This document shows positions 22,145 to 33,756 of a DNA stretch of 64,000 nt, piece after piece. The first letter of the stretch is position 1; each line of letters starts with the position of its first letter. The notes under the pieces are model-generated. The model was not told where the DNA came from. It was given only the letters and a program-made list of their open reading frames with translations, and searched no databases. This DNA is from Aspidapion aeneum (lineage: Eukaryota > Arthropoda > Insecta > Coleoptera > Brentidae): NCBI GenBank assembly GCA_963576565.1, contig OY755044.1, forward strand, positions 96,052,752 to 96,116,751, given 5' to 3'. Both the position numbers and the translations under genes were made by a program.

Positions 22145-22215
22145 CCACAATAGACCCACTGGTGGTCGGAGTGGAAGGACTGCAAAGTCCACTCACATAT
22201 GAATCATCATCATCA
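22145..22215. repeat. Inverted repeat partner of 26213-26280
   Basis: CCACAATAGACCCACTGGTG, GTCGGAGTGGAAGGACTGCA and CACTCACATATGAATCA reappear as reverse complement at about 26213-26280 with a few mismatches. The pair brackets about 4 kb, possibly the TIRs of one large element or two separate copies. Confidence 0.65.
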
Positions 22216-22799
22216 ATCAAATCATCATATAGTCCTTGCCATATGCAGTTACACTTTTGTTACTATGACATAATATAAACATATTTCCTAACCAGAAATA
22301 TTTGAAAAATTAAATATATTATATTCTATATTCTTTGAATTATATATCACTGCCTTGCTTTGATAGTGGCATAACTGGAAATTATAATTTTCAGGAAACA
22401 ATTTTTAAAAATAATGGCAAAGGCAAATATTTATGTATTTTTTTTGCTTTAATTAAATTAATCAATAACTTACTCATGCTTGAAATAGACAATAAGGAAA
22501 ATTTTGTGGTAACAAAACAGAAAACGCAAAAACACATTTTTTTAGTTGTGCCACTATTAAAGCAAAGCAGCGATATGTCATGTTGGTATAAAAATTAAAG
22601 GCAAAACTGTCATTGTCTTAAATAAAAAGATGCTGACTGTATTCTGACAAAAAAACATACAGATAAAAACAACTCAAAGACATGCCATTTTTAAGAATTT
22701 TTCTTGTTGCTGTCATTATGCACATGATAAACAAAGAGGTTGGAAATGTCACAAAAGTGTATCTGCCTATGGAAAGAAGTATACTTAGAGTTAAATGTA

Positions 22800-22893
22800 A
22801 TATTATATAGTATTTTTTGATGTAAAATTTGACATTGTATATACTTTTATAAGTCGATGTACAATAAAGAATTGAATTGAATTGAATTGAATA
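22800..22893 (+). mobile_element. LINE 3' tail with TTGAA repeats
   Basis: Ends in AATAAAGAATTGAATTGAAT, a polyadenylation-like signal followed by a pentanucleotide repeat as in CR1/jockey-type LINE tails. No coding part is recognised upstream. Confidence 0.4.
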
Positions 22894-23144
22894 TAGGTTG
22901 GGGTGGGGGCGAGGGGTGAACAGCTAACCCAAAATGTGTACACTGCTTGTGAAAATCCACAATCTTTTGCTAAGATTGTGGGCTGTGCAGTGGCGTAGCG
23001 TGCCTGAAGAGGCAGGGGGTTGACAGCCCATCAAAAATTCTTGTGACAAAAAAAAAAAAAAAAAAAGGTCACCATGTTTCTAGTTTTCTTTGCCGCCCTC
23101 TTAATTTACCCCGTTACCGGCCCTGCGACGGAACCCAAAATGTG

Positions 23145-23280
23145 TACGCCAATTGTGGTAACATTGTGAGGGATTGTGAAGAATTGTGGTAAGATTGTGA
23201 AGGATTGTGAGAGATTGTGGGTGATTGGGAGGGATTGTGTAAAGATTATGAAGGATTGTGAACAGATTGTGCGAAATGTG
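23145..23280. repeat. Minisatellite of GATTGTGAGG-like units
   Basis: About ten imperfect 11-13 bp units (AGGATTGTGA, AGATTGTGGG and variants) in tandem. A related stretch lies at about 22950-22985. Confidence 0.75.
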
Positions 23281-23532
23281 TACACCAATTGTGAGAGCTG
23301 TTCATGGTCAATTTTAACAACTTAAAAAAAACAATATTTTTAAAAAAAGTTAAAAATGCTCAAATAAAATAATCTTGAAAATAATATTGCTGTGTTTTTG
23401 GACAAGTTTTGCAAAATTGCATAATGTTTGTCCTCTTTTTTTTTGCAGATAATGCCTAACAAAAAAAAAGGATCCCCAAAAAAAATTACTCTAGCATATG
23501 TACAGGTCAGCAAAATGTATTACAAACTATAT

Positions 23533-24283
23533 TAGCTCACACATATACTATACTATAGTAGTGTGAGCTATGGTGATCCTAATTTTTTCGAGAAAAAAAA
23601 AGTTGCTCCGATTTCAAAAATTTTTATATATCTTTGCGTTTCAGATGATTTTGAAACTTTTTTGTTGCGCCGTCTGTCTGTCTGTCTGTCTGTCTGTATG
23701 TCTGTCTGTCTGTATGTCTGTAACGACCAACGCGCATAACTCAAAAACCGCTCGGCCGATTTTAATGAAATTTGGTACCTAGGCTGGGTCTTGGGTCGAG
23801 ATGGTCCCATTTAAAAATTTAAAAATGAAAAAAATCCACCGAACACAAACCAAATAAAAGGGTGGGGGTAGATTTCAAAAATTAGAGTTTATGTGAAAAT
23901 ATGGCGTGTGTGATATCAAACGAAAGGTAATTGAGTCTGGAATTAAACAAAATACATTTTAATTTATTTTAAAAAAAGGGTGGGGGTATATTTTAAAAAT
24001 TCGAGTTTAAGTGAAAATATGGCGTGTGTGATATCAAACGAAAGGTAATTGAGTCCGGAGTTTAACAAAATACATTTTAGATTTTGCTTTTTTTAAGGGT
24101 GGGGGTAGATTTTAAAAATTTGAGTTTAAGTCAAAACATGGCTTGTGTGGTATCAAACAAAAGGTAATTTAGTCTGGAGTTGAATAAAATATATTTCAGT
24201 TTTTAGTTATATTAGCTCACACGTAAACTATAACTATAGTACCTAGTGTGAGCTTAGGGGCCCATATATTGGCAGAGTATTTT
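23533..24283 (-). mobile_element. Helentron-like non-autonomous repeat, copy B
   Basis: Same family as copy A but inverted. The terminal hairpin (TAGCTCACACATATACTATA) comes first, then the TCTG microsatellite at 23670-23720, the conserved core, three units of about 115 bp, and GGCAGAGTATTTTT at the end. Confidence 0.75.
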
Positions 24284-24536
24284 TCTCAATATTACTGTTG
24301 TGAATGTTTCAATATTTGGGGAAAAATGGGATACTTGATCATGTGGGATACTTCATTCATTTGTGATATCTCATCTATAACCAGTGAAATCCCAGTTCCA
24401 CTGACTTCTCTTATCTAGATCACTTTTTTTTTAATACTTACAATTTTGTTGCATTATTGATCTTGAAGGTTTTTTTTATGTATTTTATAAGATTGTATCT
24501 GGGGGCACAACATGCTCCATTATGTTTTTGACCTAT

Positions 24537-25210
24537 CTATAATTCTACTTCGGAATAAACTACAAAACTCAAACTTTGCACAGTCATAAATTTGATAGAG
24601 TTAACAATCCATCCAAGTTTCATGAACTTCCATAAAGCAGTAAAGTAGTTATGAAATTTGAAAAAATGTTCAATTTGCCACTCACTCAGACACTCCACAA
24701 AGCTGAAGTTTGGCAGACTGATAGAAATTATGACAAAACCCATGGAAAAAATCAAAAACACCCCAAAATTTTTATCTAATATCCTCCCATATATACATTT
24801 TAATTTATATAATACATGTAAAGTTATGTAAAATTAACATTGCCCACTAGAAACGTTAGAGGGCTGGGTTTTGACAGACTTATAGAAACTTTAGGAAAAA
24901 AATAGAAAACCCCAAAATTTTAATTTACTTCCCTCCCCTATACATGTAAAAGTAATATTGCCCACTTCCAGAAATGCTAGAGAGCTGAGCTTTGGCAGAC
25001 TGATAGGAACTATGACAAAACTAAAGGAAAAAATTAAAAAACACCAAAACTTTTATTTACTTCCCTCCCCTATACATATTAAGTTATGTTTGACTATTAT
25101 TACCGAATTCCAGAAATTATATGAAGCTAGGATTTGGCAAAATAACAGAAATGATAGACAAGTTCTTAAAAATAAACTCCAAAATCTCCCCCTAAGCACA
25201 AATTGATAGA
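24537..25210. repeat. Tandem repeat, about 125-bp unit, four copies
   Basis: Units contain GCTGAGCTTTGGCAGACTGA, ATAGGAACTATGACAAAAC, CCCCAAAATTTTTATTTACT and CCCTCCCCTATACAT. The same unit forms an array at 36975-37520. Confidence 0.75.
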
Positions 25211-25316
25211 AATAGAAATTTATTCATTTGAAAAGGAATATTAAAAAAGGTAAAAGCTAAGGCATGGAAAAGTTTTGAATGTATTCTGCATATTTTAATT
25301 CCTTTAAAAAATAAGT

Positions 25317-25850
25317 GAAATCATAACAAAAAAATTTCATGTAAAAAAAGCCAAGTATGCAAAAATGGTATTCCATAAACATAATGGAGATAAAAGTTAG
25401 CCAAGTTCTCTAATATACATTTTAAAATGAAAGGTTTTTACTTATTTGAAAAAGTTTGCCTAAACTTGGCTATTATGGCTGCCAGGTCACCACTGGAGGG
25501 TTGAAGACTTAATATTTTGATTTGTCTTTTCACAGTGTAGTTGTTGTTTTGGATATTGCTTTGTGGGTGAAATAACTATTTCTTGACAATAAAGTTTATT
25601 TTGATTTGATTAATTGATTTGAAGTTGAAATTTAGGCACAATTGAACAAATTGAACATAAACAAGTTTCAGTGTAATTGCAAAGTTTAAGAAAACTTTTC
25701 CAGACCAGTAAAAACCTTTCATTTTAAAATGTATATTGAAGAACATTGCTATACTTTTATCTCAATTATTTTTAGGCAATACCATTTTTGCATACTTGGC
25801 TTTTTTTACATGAAATGTTTTTTTTAATGATAGATAGATTGTATAGACAT
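25317..25850. mobile_element. Long-inverted-repeat element
   Basis: About 125 bp at 25317-25440 (ATTTCATGTAAAAAAAGCCA, ATACATTTTAAAATGAAAGG) return inverted at 25690-25850. A diverged copy lies at 38335-38515. No ORF, so it is non-autonomous. Confidence 0.65.
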
Positions 25851-26459
25851 ATTTTATTAGGAAATGTACAAAAGAATGACAAAAATTTATCTGCCCACTT
25901 TGCATAGGAGGAGTCTGATAGTCTCCTGTACGCTGGTTAAGGGTTCAAAATTTATTTCGGATATTTTTTTATGAAATTAGAAACAACATCAATTTATTAA
26001 GATTGTGTAATTGGCCACTCAATTGCCACCCGCCTATTGAAGTAAATTTCAAATGTGTTTATTTTAAAAGTTAAAAGTAAGTTTTTTGCTTTTGTTTTTG
26101 CCGGTTTTTGCAGTTTTTTTAGTGCTTGGTTTGAATTTTTTAAATCACTAAAGTTGTTTATGACTTAGATTAGGTTTGCAAAGCAAGTTTGTTGGGACAC
26201 ATGCATGGGGGATTGATTCATATGTGAGTGGGCCATGCAGCCCTTCCACTGCGACCACCAGTGGGTCTATTGTGGGGGATACTTGAGCAATCCAGATGGG
26301 GTGTGTGAAGTACACGCACCGAGACACGCACAGTAGCCAAAATGTAAAGTTAGCAGCCATTTACAGCAGCCAGAATGTGAAGTTAACAGCCAATATTGGC
26401 AGCCGATTCTAAAAATAATTTTATTGGCCAACTACTTAATTATCATTAAAAGACTTGTC

Positions 26460-26935
26460 TAAGTGATCTTGGGAATTCAAAACAGAACCCGATCCTCTCT
26501 TGATGGCAAAACAACTAAAAATTCAAAAGTGGTACTTAGAAATAAGATCCCACAATAAGACTCGGTTGATTCATTTAGACCATTGTAGGGAACTCTCGTT
26601 CCAAGCCTCATCTCCTTGCGCCCTGTCCTTTATGGAAATTTCCGCCTTTAATGGAAAACCATTAAAAAAATCAAAGGTGATACTTAGAAATGAGATCCCA
26701 AAATAAGACTCGGCTGAGTCATTCAGACCATCGTAAGAAACTCACATTCCAAGCCCCATCTCCTTGCGCTTGGTCCTTCAAGGAAATTTCCTCCTTTAAT
26801 GGATAAACATTAAAAATATACTTAGAAAGGAGATCCCACAATAAGACTCGGCTGACTCATTCAGACCATGGCAACAAACTCCCATTCCAAGCCCCATCGC
26901 CTTGCGCTTCGTCCTTCATGGAAATTTTCGCCTTT
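26460..26935. repeat. Tandem repeat, about 140-148-bp unit, three copies
   Basis: TACTTAGAAATGAGATCCCA and AATAAGACTCGGCTGA begin units at about 26533, 26681 and 26819. Each unit also has CCAAGCCCCATCTCCTTGCG and TCCTTCATGGAAATTTCCGC. The third unit runs directly into the Gypsy pol fragment at about 26935. Confidence 0.75.
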
Positions 26936-27891
26936 AGACGATTTTGTGCCAAGATCAATCTTCGTAGGACTTCCTCAAGAATTCTAAGATGTTCAGAAAA
27001 GCTCTGTGTGACAATTACGAGGTCATCGAGATATACGTACACGTAGGGGTCTAAATCGTTTCCTATGATGCTATCTATGAGTCTCTGCCAAGTTGCAGGT
27101 GCATTATGAAGACCAAATGGTAACCGCTTAAATTGGAAGAGACCTCGTCGACAGATGAATGCTGTTAGTGGCTTCGATGATTCTTCCATTGGTACTTGCC
27201 AATAAGCACTCTTAATATCTAAAGTTGACAAGTACTTAGCATCTTTCAATTTGTCAAGAGTCTCGGATACGAGTGGTAAAGGATAACTATCACGCGCCGT
27301 CACTGAGTTCAATTTGCGGTAGTCTACACAGAAACGATATTTCTTTGTGTTTTTCTTTTGTACCATTACCACTGGTGAAGCCCATGAACTACTACTACGT
27401 TCTATCACATCCATTTTCAGCATTTCGTCGATTTCGTCATCAATAAGTTTTTGAATGACCGGTGAGACCTTATATGAACGTTGTCTTATCGGTGCTGCAT
27501 TTGTTGTAATCTTATGTTCTACTCTGTCTGTACATCCCAGTGAGTCACCCATCATATTCTTATATTTAACGACCAATTCCTCTAGTCGTTCTGATTCATA
27601 AGGTGTAAGAGTTGTTTGTTGGTCTGATGTTTCTAAAGAACAAATCACATCTTTATTATCGCCAAAGTGCCACTCATTAGTACTTAAGTTCGGTACTATC
27701 CCCATCGAAATCCAAAAATCTAATCCCAAAATCAAAGTGTGCGGCAATTCAGGAACGACGACGACCTCTATTAACCTAAATTTATCCTGAACTCGCATAG
27801 GAAGCTGCACTTCCTCGCACTTTTCAAAATTGTTCACAATTCTGTGAATTGTTGTTAAACTTGGTTCTGGGCGATTTGCAAAAGTTTCCAA
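26857..27891 (-). pseudogene. Ty3/Gypsy pol fragment (protease end and reverse transcriptase)
   Basis: An open minus-strand frame of 344 residues. It starts within an aspartic-protease remnant (LILGLDFW). RT follows with IERSSSSWASPVVMVQKKN, FCVDYRKLNSVT, YLSTLDIKSAYWQVPMEE, FKRLPFGLHNAPATWQRLID and the catalytic YVYLDDLVIV. The last 20 or so residues come from the flanking tandem repeat, not from pol. RNase H, integrase and LTRs are absent. It is an internal fragment, open over its length but not functional. Confidence 0.9.
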
Positions 27892-28092
27892 AAAAGCTCA
27901 TATATACTTCGCAATCATAAAACTATTTGACTATCTGAACTTTTTTGGCAACTTGATAAACCTTAATTTTTCGTTTAAGAACTCATATACCACAAATAAA
28001 AAGCCTTCCTACGTTTCCTATTCCTATGTTCCTAGGTGCGTGGTCCTTTCAGCATGTAGTACTTACTTATTTTTGTTCTTATATTTTTTTAG

Positions 28093-28101
28093 ATGGATTA
28101 A
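28093..28101 (+). promoter_or_regulatory. Minimal upstream ORF before the PRKDC start
   Basis: ATG GAT TAA lies 24 bases before the DNA-PKcs start codon, directly after a possible acceptor (TTTTTTTAG at 28084-28092). Its TAA is in frame with the main ATG, so translation cannot start further upstream in this exon. Whether the segment is in the mRNA is unknown. Confidence 0.35.
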
Positions 28102-28116
28102 GAAAATTTGAACAAA

Positions 28117-28261
28117 ATGGATATTGACCCCCATCAATTTTACCTTCAATTAAAGGAATATGCCTGTAAGGATGTTTATGGCGGACCTACCGAATGTCTA
28201 CGCTTACTAAATATCCTAAACTACAACCTGACTGAGGAGCAGCTTAGTTCTTCACTAGTAG
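28117..28261 (+). CDS. PRKDC: DNA-PKcs homologue, first coding exon
   Basis: ATG at 28117 is the first after an in-frame TAA (28099-28101). It encodes MDIDPHQFYLQLKEYACKDV, then CLRLLNILNYNLTEEQL and SSSLV. The exon ends at 28261 in phase 1 before GTAGGT. Alone it is not diagnostic; joined to exon 2 it gives SSSLVDLYLFYTFDKKDGIL, which parallels the human DNA-PKcs N-terminus ([20 protein letters not shown]). DNA-PKcs is the PI3K-like kinase of non-homologous end joining, recruited by Ku to DNA ends in the nucleus. The next intron (4.0 kb) holds a transposon and a LINE relic. Confidence 0.75.
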
Positions 28262-28326
28262 GTAGGTATCATTATACAGGGTAAGACAGCTATAGTTTAG
28301 TGTATTTTGTATCCACGAATAAAAAA

Positions 28327-28400
28327 GTAACATCTGGTATTGCACAACGGTCTTATTTGGGTCCCCTACTCTTTAGAATTTTTATAAATGATATTTGAAA
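28327..28400 (+). pseudogene. Tiny LINE reverse-transcriptase fragment
   Basis: The frame VTSGIAQRSYLGPLLFRIFI-NDI corresponds to the conserved LINE RT block around VPQGSxLGPLLFxIFINDI. About 24 codons only, in intron 1 of the DNA-PKcs gene. Confidence 0.6.
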
Positions 28401-28477
28401 TTGTTTTAAAATTTTTTAATTTAAATAAATGGATATAATACCTTTCTAGCCCATTAGTGAACTCCACGCTTTACCCA

Positions 28478-29640
28478 ACTAACATTTATAGTAGCGGCTA
28501 CATGTTCTAAAGGCTTCGCTACTTTCTTATAGTAGAAATGTGGTGATCCCAACCAAAATTTGTTACTTTTTAGTTCTAACAACTATTTAGTATCAGGAAA
28601 TAGTAGATGTTTCGTAAAAACGACCCTCTAAACTACTTCATAGGATTGTTTCTTGATAGTCGATTCTGATAGTCTTCTCTACCACAATAGGACGTTGCTA
28701 AAGTTTTACTTTCTTTTTAGTCGTTATTTCGTAGTCGCCCTGACTTTTACATCCTACTTAATTACCACTAGAAAGTTAAGCTTCATTGGAGTCCCAAACA
28801 AGTGTATCCGACAACTACATTATAACTTTAATTTTTACCACAAAAGTTTGTGTCATCATAGTAACATCTGACGTAACAATGTAGACAAAATAACTTTTTG
28901 GATCAACTTTAAAGCTGCAACTACTTTCAAGTAACCTTTTCGACTATCAGGGAATATAGTTTGGGACGCCATGTTTTTATGTAAGAAAGAAAATTTAATA
29001 TTTTTGTTGTCGTTTTATGAGCTCATATTAAAGAGCCATACTATTTTATAAACAAATTAGTTGAAGCTTACCAAAAATGCTCTTCTTAAGCACCATTTGT
29101 TGGAGTTAACTGTCGATTATGAAAACATAACCTCCGAAATCACAACACAAAAATTCCATCAGCTACCAGAAAACGGCTCAATTTTACGGGCGCACCGGTT
29201 TTTTGCAATATATATAATGCATGTTATACCAAAAACTTTGCGTCGCACTCGAATTTTGATCCTCTGCTCGTAAATTCTCACACTTTTGGATAACATAGTT
29301 CATGTTATAACCATAACCAAACAAAAAAACTAAGCGAGTCTGTTTACTGTTGTGTCCACCATATTGTGTAACAATTCTACCAAAAAGAAACGATTATATT
29401 ATTTGCAACTACATCGCAACTTTTATGCCATTACGGAAAAAAAACAGCCTCTACGACGTAGTAGATACCTGGCTATGACGTAGTAGTGTAGTTGTTACTA
29501 CAGTGACTTTAAACACTTGGCCAAGTAGTTATAACCAGAAATTGGTTCCCCACTTAGGGAATTATAACGTCGCTGTATGGTATACTGAGACGTAGCGGGA
29601 GTACGTTGCGGTTACTTTTAAGAAATTCTTTCTAGTTGGG
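28478..29640. mobile_element. Internally deleted DNA transposon, short copy
   Basis: Begins CCAACTAACATTTATAGTAG and ends TTCTTTCTAGTTGGGG. It matches the two ends of the longer element at 57025-59815 almost base for base, but lacks the 1.6 kb centre; the junction is near 28925. Short TAGTAG/AACTAC and ACGTAGTAG motifs are scattered throughout. No transposase is seen and the family is unknown. Confidence 0.8.
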
Positions 29641-29689
29641 GTTTCGTCGTTACAACTTTAATTGTTTGTTGGGTATCAAGTGAAGAACA

Positions 29690-31125
29690 ATTTTACACTA
29701 AAGCTGTGTTGCATTCAATGTTCTTTTCACCAACAAATGAGATTCAGATTTGGTGTATTATTAAGAATTTCAAAAGCGGTAAAGCATCTGGGCCAGACAT
29801 CATGACGGATAATCTAAAAAATGCACATCTTAAATTAATTACTGATTGCATCTCAAATCATATTATAATCCTAATCAATAGATGTTTACATATCAGTAAT
29901 TTTTCTTGCATTTTTAAAACATCCATTATTAAACCAGTCAGGAAGTCACTGCGAAATATAAAACTTCCGTCCTATTGGTCTTACATCAGCTATTTCAAAA
30001 GTTATAGAAAAAATTATTAAGGAAATATTAGTAAAATGTTTAGAAGAAAACAGTATATTAGCACTAAACCAGTACAGATTTAACAAAAATAAATCAACAG
30101 AGGATGCTATTGCTAAATTCAATGACTGTTTATCGAGCTGTTGACGCCAAAAAAGCCTGCATGGCAATATTATTGGACCTAGCCAAGGCATTTGACACAG
30201 TTAATCTTTCACATCTGTTAAAGAATTTGGAGAGAATTGGTATAAGAGGAGTAACATTAAAGTTATTCGAGAGTTACTTGAAGGGGTGCATGTAGAGAAC
30301 AAAAGTGAACGAAGCTATTAGTAATGAAGCAAATTTAACATGTGGTGTTCCTCAAGGAACGGTTCTTGGACCTATTCTGTTGCTCATATACATCAGTTCT
30401 CTTCTAAAACAAACGTCTCTAGGCCAGAGATGCTTGCATTTGCATTATTTATATAGGAAACAGCTGGGAATCAATAAAAACTGACTTTGAAAAGGAAATG
30501 AAAGAGTTAATTGATTGGTTTGCTCTGAACTACTTGACCATAAATGTATCAAAAACTCAGTTAATACCTTTTACATCTTCTGCAAACTGTTTACCGACAT
30601 TATATAGTGTTTTGGTGGGAACAGGGGACATTGAAATAGCTATGAGCGCTAAATCCCTCAGAATCACTGTGGACTACTTCCTTTATCAAACAAGATATAT
30701 TAAATTCTACAAATTTAGGAAGTTCTTGAGAATCCTGTATCTTAAAATGTTGTACTTTTCTCTTGTTTAGTCGTTGTTACAATACGGCATAATAGGATGG
30801 GGTCAGAAACTGTCGTTGAATCATTGACAATAGTGCAGAAGTGGGTAACAAAAAATATAAGAAACCAATAACTTATCCCACTGATAGGTTGTTTTTAGAA
30901 GTCGACCTTATGAAAATCAGTCAGCTTTATGTACAAAAAGTTATATATTTTATAAATTCCAATCCTTTATTATTAGTAAATACTAGAAGAAAGTTTGCTA
31001 ACAAAGCTGTAATCCCAAAAAACATGCAAAAAGATAGGAATGAAGTGTTTTTTGTTTCTTGGTGCCAGAGCTTTAAATATTTTACAGTAACAGATCAAGA
31101 TCTTGCGTATAGGGTTAAAATGTGA
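29690..31125 (+). pseudogene. Decayed LINE reverse transcriptase in PRKDC intron 1
   Basis: Broken frames in order: FKSGKASGPDIMTDNLKNAH (29770), ILLDLAKAFDTVNLSHLL (30170), LTCGVPQGTVLGPILLLIYI (30335), ELIDWFALNYLTINVSKTQL (30505) and a C-terminal part (30841-31125). At least four frameshifts or stops. Jockey/CR1-like. The catalytic FADD is not recognisable. Confidence 0.8.
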
Positions 31126-32270
31126 ATTTTATCTCAACCAGACTGTTATTTATGAAATACTTGGTTAACATATGGATGATTCTACCAAAAGTGGGTTATA
31201 TGGATATCATTTTTGGTCATTGCCTTTAAATAACAGTACAGCACAGTAAATAATTTTGTTTTGTTAAATTTATGTAACTAATTAGGTGTAAGCTAAGAAA
31301 CATTTATTTTCCCGAATTTTAGGAATTATTGCATAAAAATTCCAGAGGGATGAGTACCAGAGGAATGAGTTTTTTAATGGTTTTCCAATTTAAATCAAAA
31401 TCTATTTAGACTACTTAACTTAAGTTTTATATAAACAAAGTTCCTATACTTATAATTTTAAAACAATCAACAAAAAATTACACTATTGATATCAGTCGAA
31501 TATTTACTTACCAGAGGAATGATAATTGAAGCGTTCCTTTTTGATTTCTCCGAAAAAAACTAATTTTCTGCCGAAAATAAAAAGATCTATAACTTAAACC
31601 AAACTAAAGTTGATATTATCTGTCACAACTTGTCACCCTCACAAGTAAATTAGATATCCAGGGCCGTCTCTTTCTCTAGAAATTAACCGGTGGTATTCAC
31701 AAATATTGTGTTATTAAAAATGGAGCACATTTGAAATTGTAAAATTGTCCGGGAAAATGTAAATTCGGATTTTCAAAAATATGACTGCAAACTTAAGTTT
31801 TATCAATTGTTTGATAAATAGTTAAGACTTGGTAAAATATTATTTATTAGGATATTTTTTTAATTAGTAAATAGTTTTTAATATTTGGTTTGGGACTACA
31901 CCAGAGGAATGAGGTATTTGCTTTGTAATAAAAAAAATTATAAACTTGCAATTTTTTTTATAAATTACACTCAAATGCTCCATAAAGAAAACATTTCGTT
32001 TTAAATCTTATAACTAAAACTATGCTTCATTTGCAGTCTGTTTGAAAAATATGCATTCCCACTCCACAGCACCATTTTTGTAGAATCATTATCATATGGA
32101 TTAAAATAAATAAGTGTTGTGCAAGAGACTATTCCCAAAATTTAAAAATTAGTTTTACATTTTTGCACATATTCCTGAAAATCCCAAAGTGTTGATTATG
32201 ATTAAGGTAGCGCGTGCCACTTTTATGGAAGTTTTTATGTTGAATAAACTAGTGGGAATTTTAATTTTAG
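31126..32270. other. Intronic sequence with no recognised gene
   Basis: AT-rich remainder of intron 1. CCAGAGGAATGA recurs at about 31360, 31510 and 31905, suggesting a degenerate repeat. The intron ends in the acceptor TTTTAATTTTAG at 32270. Confidence 0.4.
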
Positions 32271-32615
32271 ATTTATACCTGTTTTACACGTTCGATAAGA
32301 AGGACGGTATTCTGGATTTCATTATAAGCGTCACATCTCACAAAGAATACGAAAATTCCGCTACCAAAGGCTTGGAAATAGTATTCACATTGATAACCAG
32401 TTTTCCAAAAAAAGTGGACCAGTATATTTTAACAATAAATGAAAAATGTTTAAAAATTGTCCAGAGCAAAGCTGCCGCCAAAGTTAAGACTCAAGCCTTG
32501 GATGTTTTACTCGTTAGTTTTGAAAAGGTCGATAAATGCTTAGAAAACCAGGAAGCTTATCAGAACATTTTCGAATCCATTAAGAATTGTTTGAAGTTGG
32601 ATCACTCAGACACAG
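32271..32615 (+). CDS. PRKDC: DNA-PKcs homologue, exon 2
   Basis: 345 bp, phase 1 in and phase 1 out, donor GTACTA at 32616. It encodes LYLFYTFDKKDGILDFIISV, ATKGLEIVFTLITSFPKKVD, KIVQSKAAAKVKTQALDVLL, then a helical stretch to LKLDHSDTG. The order follows the human N-terminal HEAT repeats (SRDFGLLVFVRKSL, then the ECREEILKFLCIFLEKMG and RAAKCKIPALDLLI segments). This is the most diagnostic exon together with exon 3. The frame stays open about 37 codons past the donor by chance. Confidence 0.85.
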
Positions 32616-32817
32616 GTACTACATTACTGAACAAGAGTTCTTCTACTAAAATACAATACTGCAAGGTTTTACTCAAAACCTTTAACAACAAGATTACACC
32701 AGGAATAAAGAATTATAAAGATTAGTTGAATGCTTGGTTGAGTGAATTCCCTGTTGACTAGCTTTTTTACACTGCAACACTGACTGTTAAATGGAATTTT
32801 AAAAATTTCTAATCAAG

Positions 32818-32888
32818 GTTTCGGTAGCCCAATTAGTAGGTCATTGACATATATAGTTTAAGGTCCGGGTTCAAACCCCGACCAAAGC
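32818..32888 (+). repeat. tRNA-derived sequence (SINE-like), degenerate
   Basis: 71 bases with a T-arm box GGTCCGGGTTCAAACCCCG and an A-box-like GGTAGCCCAATTAGTAGG. Acceptor halves GTTTCGG and CCAAAGC pair imperfectly. It is followed by an AAACTTTTTTA-type sequence like the element at 48617, so the two probably belong to one tRNA-derived family. Confidence 0.5.
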
Positions 32889-33096
32889 ACCGGAAACTTT
32901 TTTAAAATAATTTTTCGTTCTTGAATTTCACCTCTGATTTGGAATTTTTGTTTACGGTTTTGAGTAAAACCTTGCAATATTGCATTTCCGTGAAAAATTA
33001 TTATTGCGATTAAAAATTTTAACACATTAAAAGCTGACCTTATGGTGCAGGGTCTAAGTACTAAATTTGTGTGGTTTAAAGTTAAAATTCTATTCA

Positions 33097-33688
33097 AAAT
33101 ACTCTGCCAATATATGGGCCCCTAAGCTCACACTAGGTACTATAGTTATATTGTACGTGTGAGCTAATATAACTAAAACTGAAATTTATTTTATTCAACT
33201 CCAGACTAAATTACCTTTTGTTTGATACCACACAAGCCATGTTTTGACTTAAACTCAAATTTTTGAAATCTACCCCCACCCTTAAAAAAAACAAAAAACT
33301 AAAATGTATTTTGTTAAACTCCGGACTCAATTACCTTTCGTTTGATATCACACACGCCATATTTTCACTTAAACTCTAATTTTGAAAATATACCCCCACC
33401 CTTTTTTTTTAAATAAATTAAAATGTATTTTGTTTAACTGCAGACTCAATTACCTTTCGTTTGATATCACACACGCCATATTTTCACATAAACTCTAATT
33501 TTTGAAATCTACCCCCACCCTTTTATTTGGTTTGTGTTCGGTGGATTTAGTTCATTTTTAAATGGGACCATCTCGACCCAAGACCCAGCCTAGGTACCAA
33601 ATTTCATTAAAATCGGCCAAGCGGTTTTTGAGTTATGCGCGTTGGTCGTTACAGACAGACAGACAGACAGACAGATATGTGTGAGCTA
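33097..33688 (+). mobile_element. Helentron-like non-autonomous repeat, copy C (3' shortened)
   Basis: Same start, three units of about 115 bp and a CAGA microsatellite at 33653-33675, then directly ATATGTGTGAGCTAA. The AAAAGTTTCAAAATCATCTG segment that precedes the terminal hairpin in other copies is missing, so a deletion began in the microsatellite. Confidence 0.75.
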
Positions 33689-33756
33689 AATTTTCAGTTA
33701 AAATATACAAAAATAACTTAAAACTATCTCTGTAAATGCATTACCGTATTAAATAG

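Noticed and set aside
23670..23720. CRISPR-like regular repeats
   Set aside because: It is a TCTG microsatellite within the helentron-like element; the window is eukaryotic and no array of spaced repeats was seen.
28653..29273. Plus-strand ORFs of about 70 residues, repeated at 57204 and 59239
   Set aside because: They lie within the two copies of the same transposon, are not conserved in frame (one-base indels alter the ends) and have no recognisable domain.
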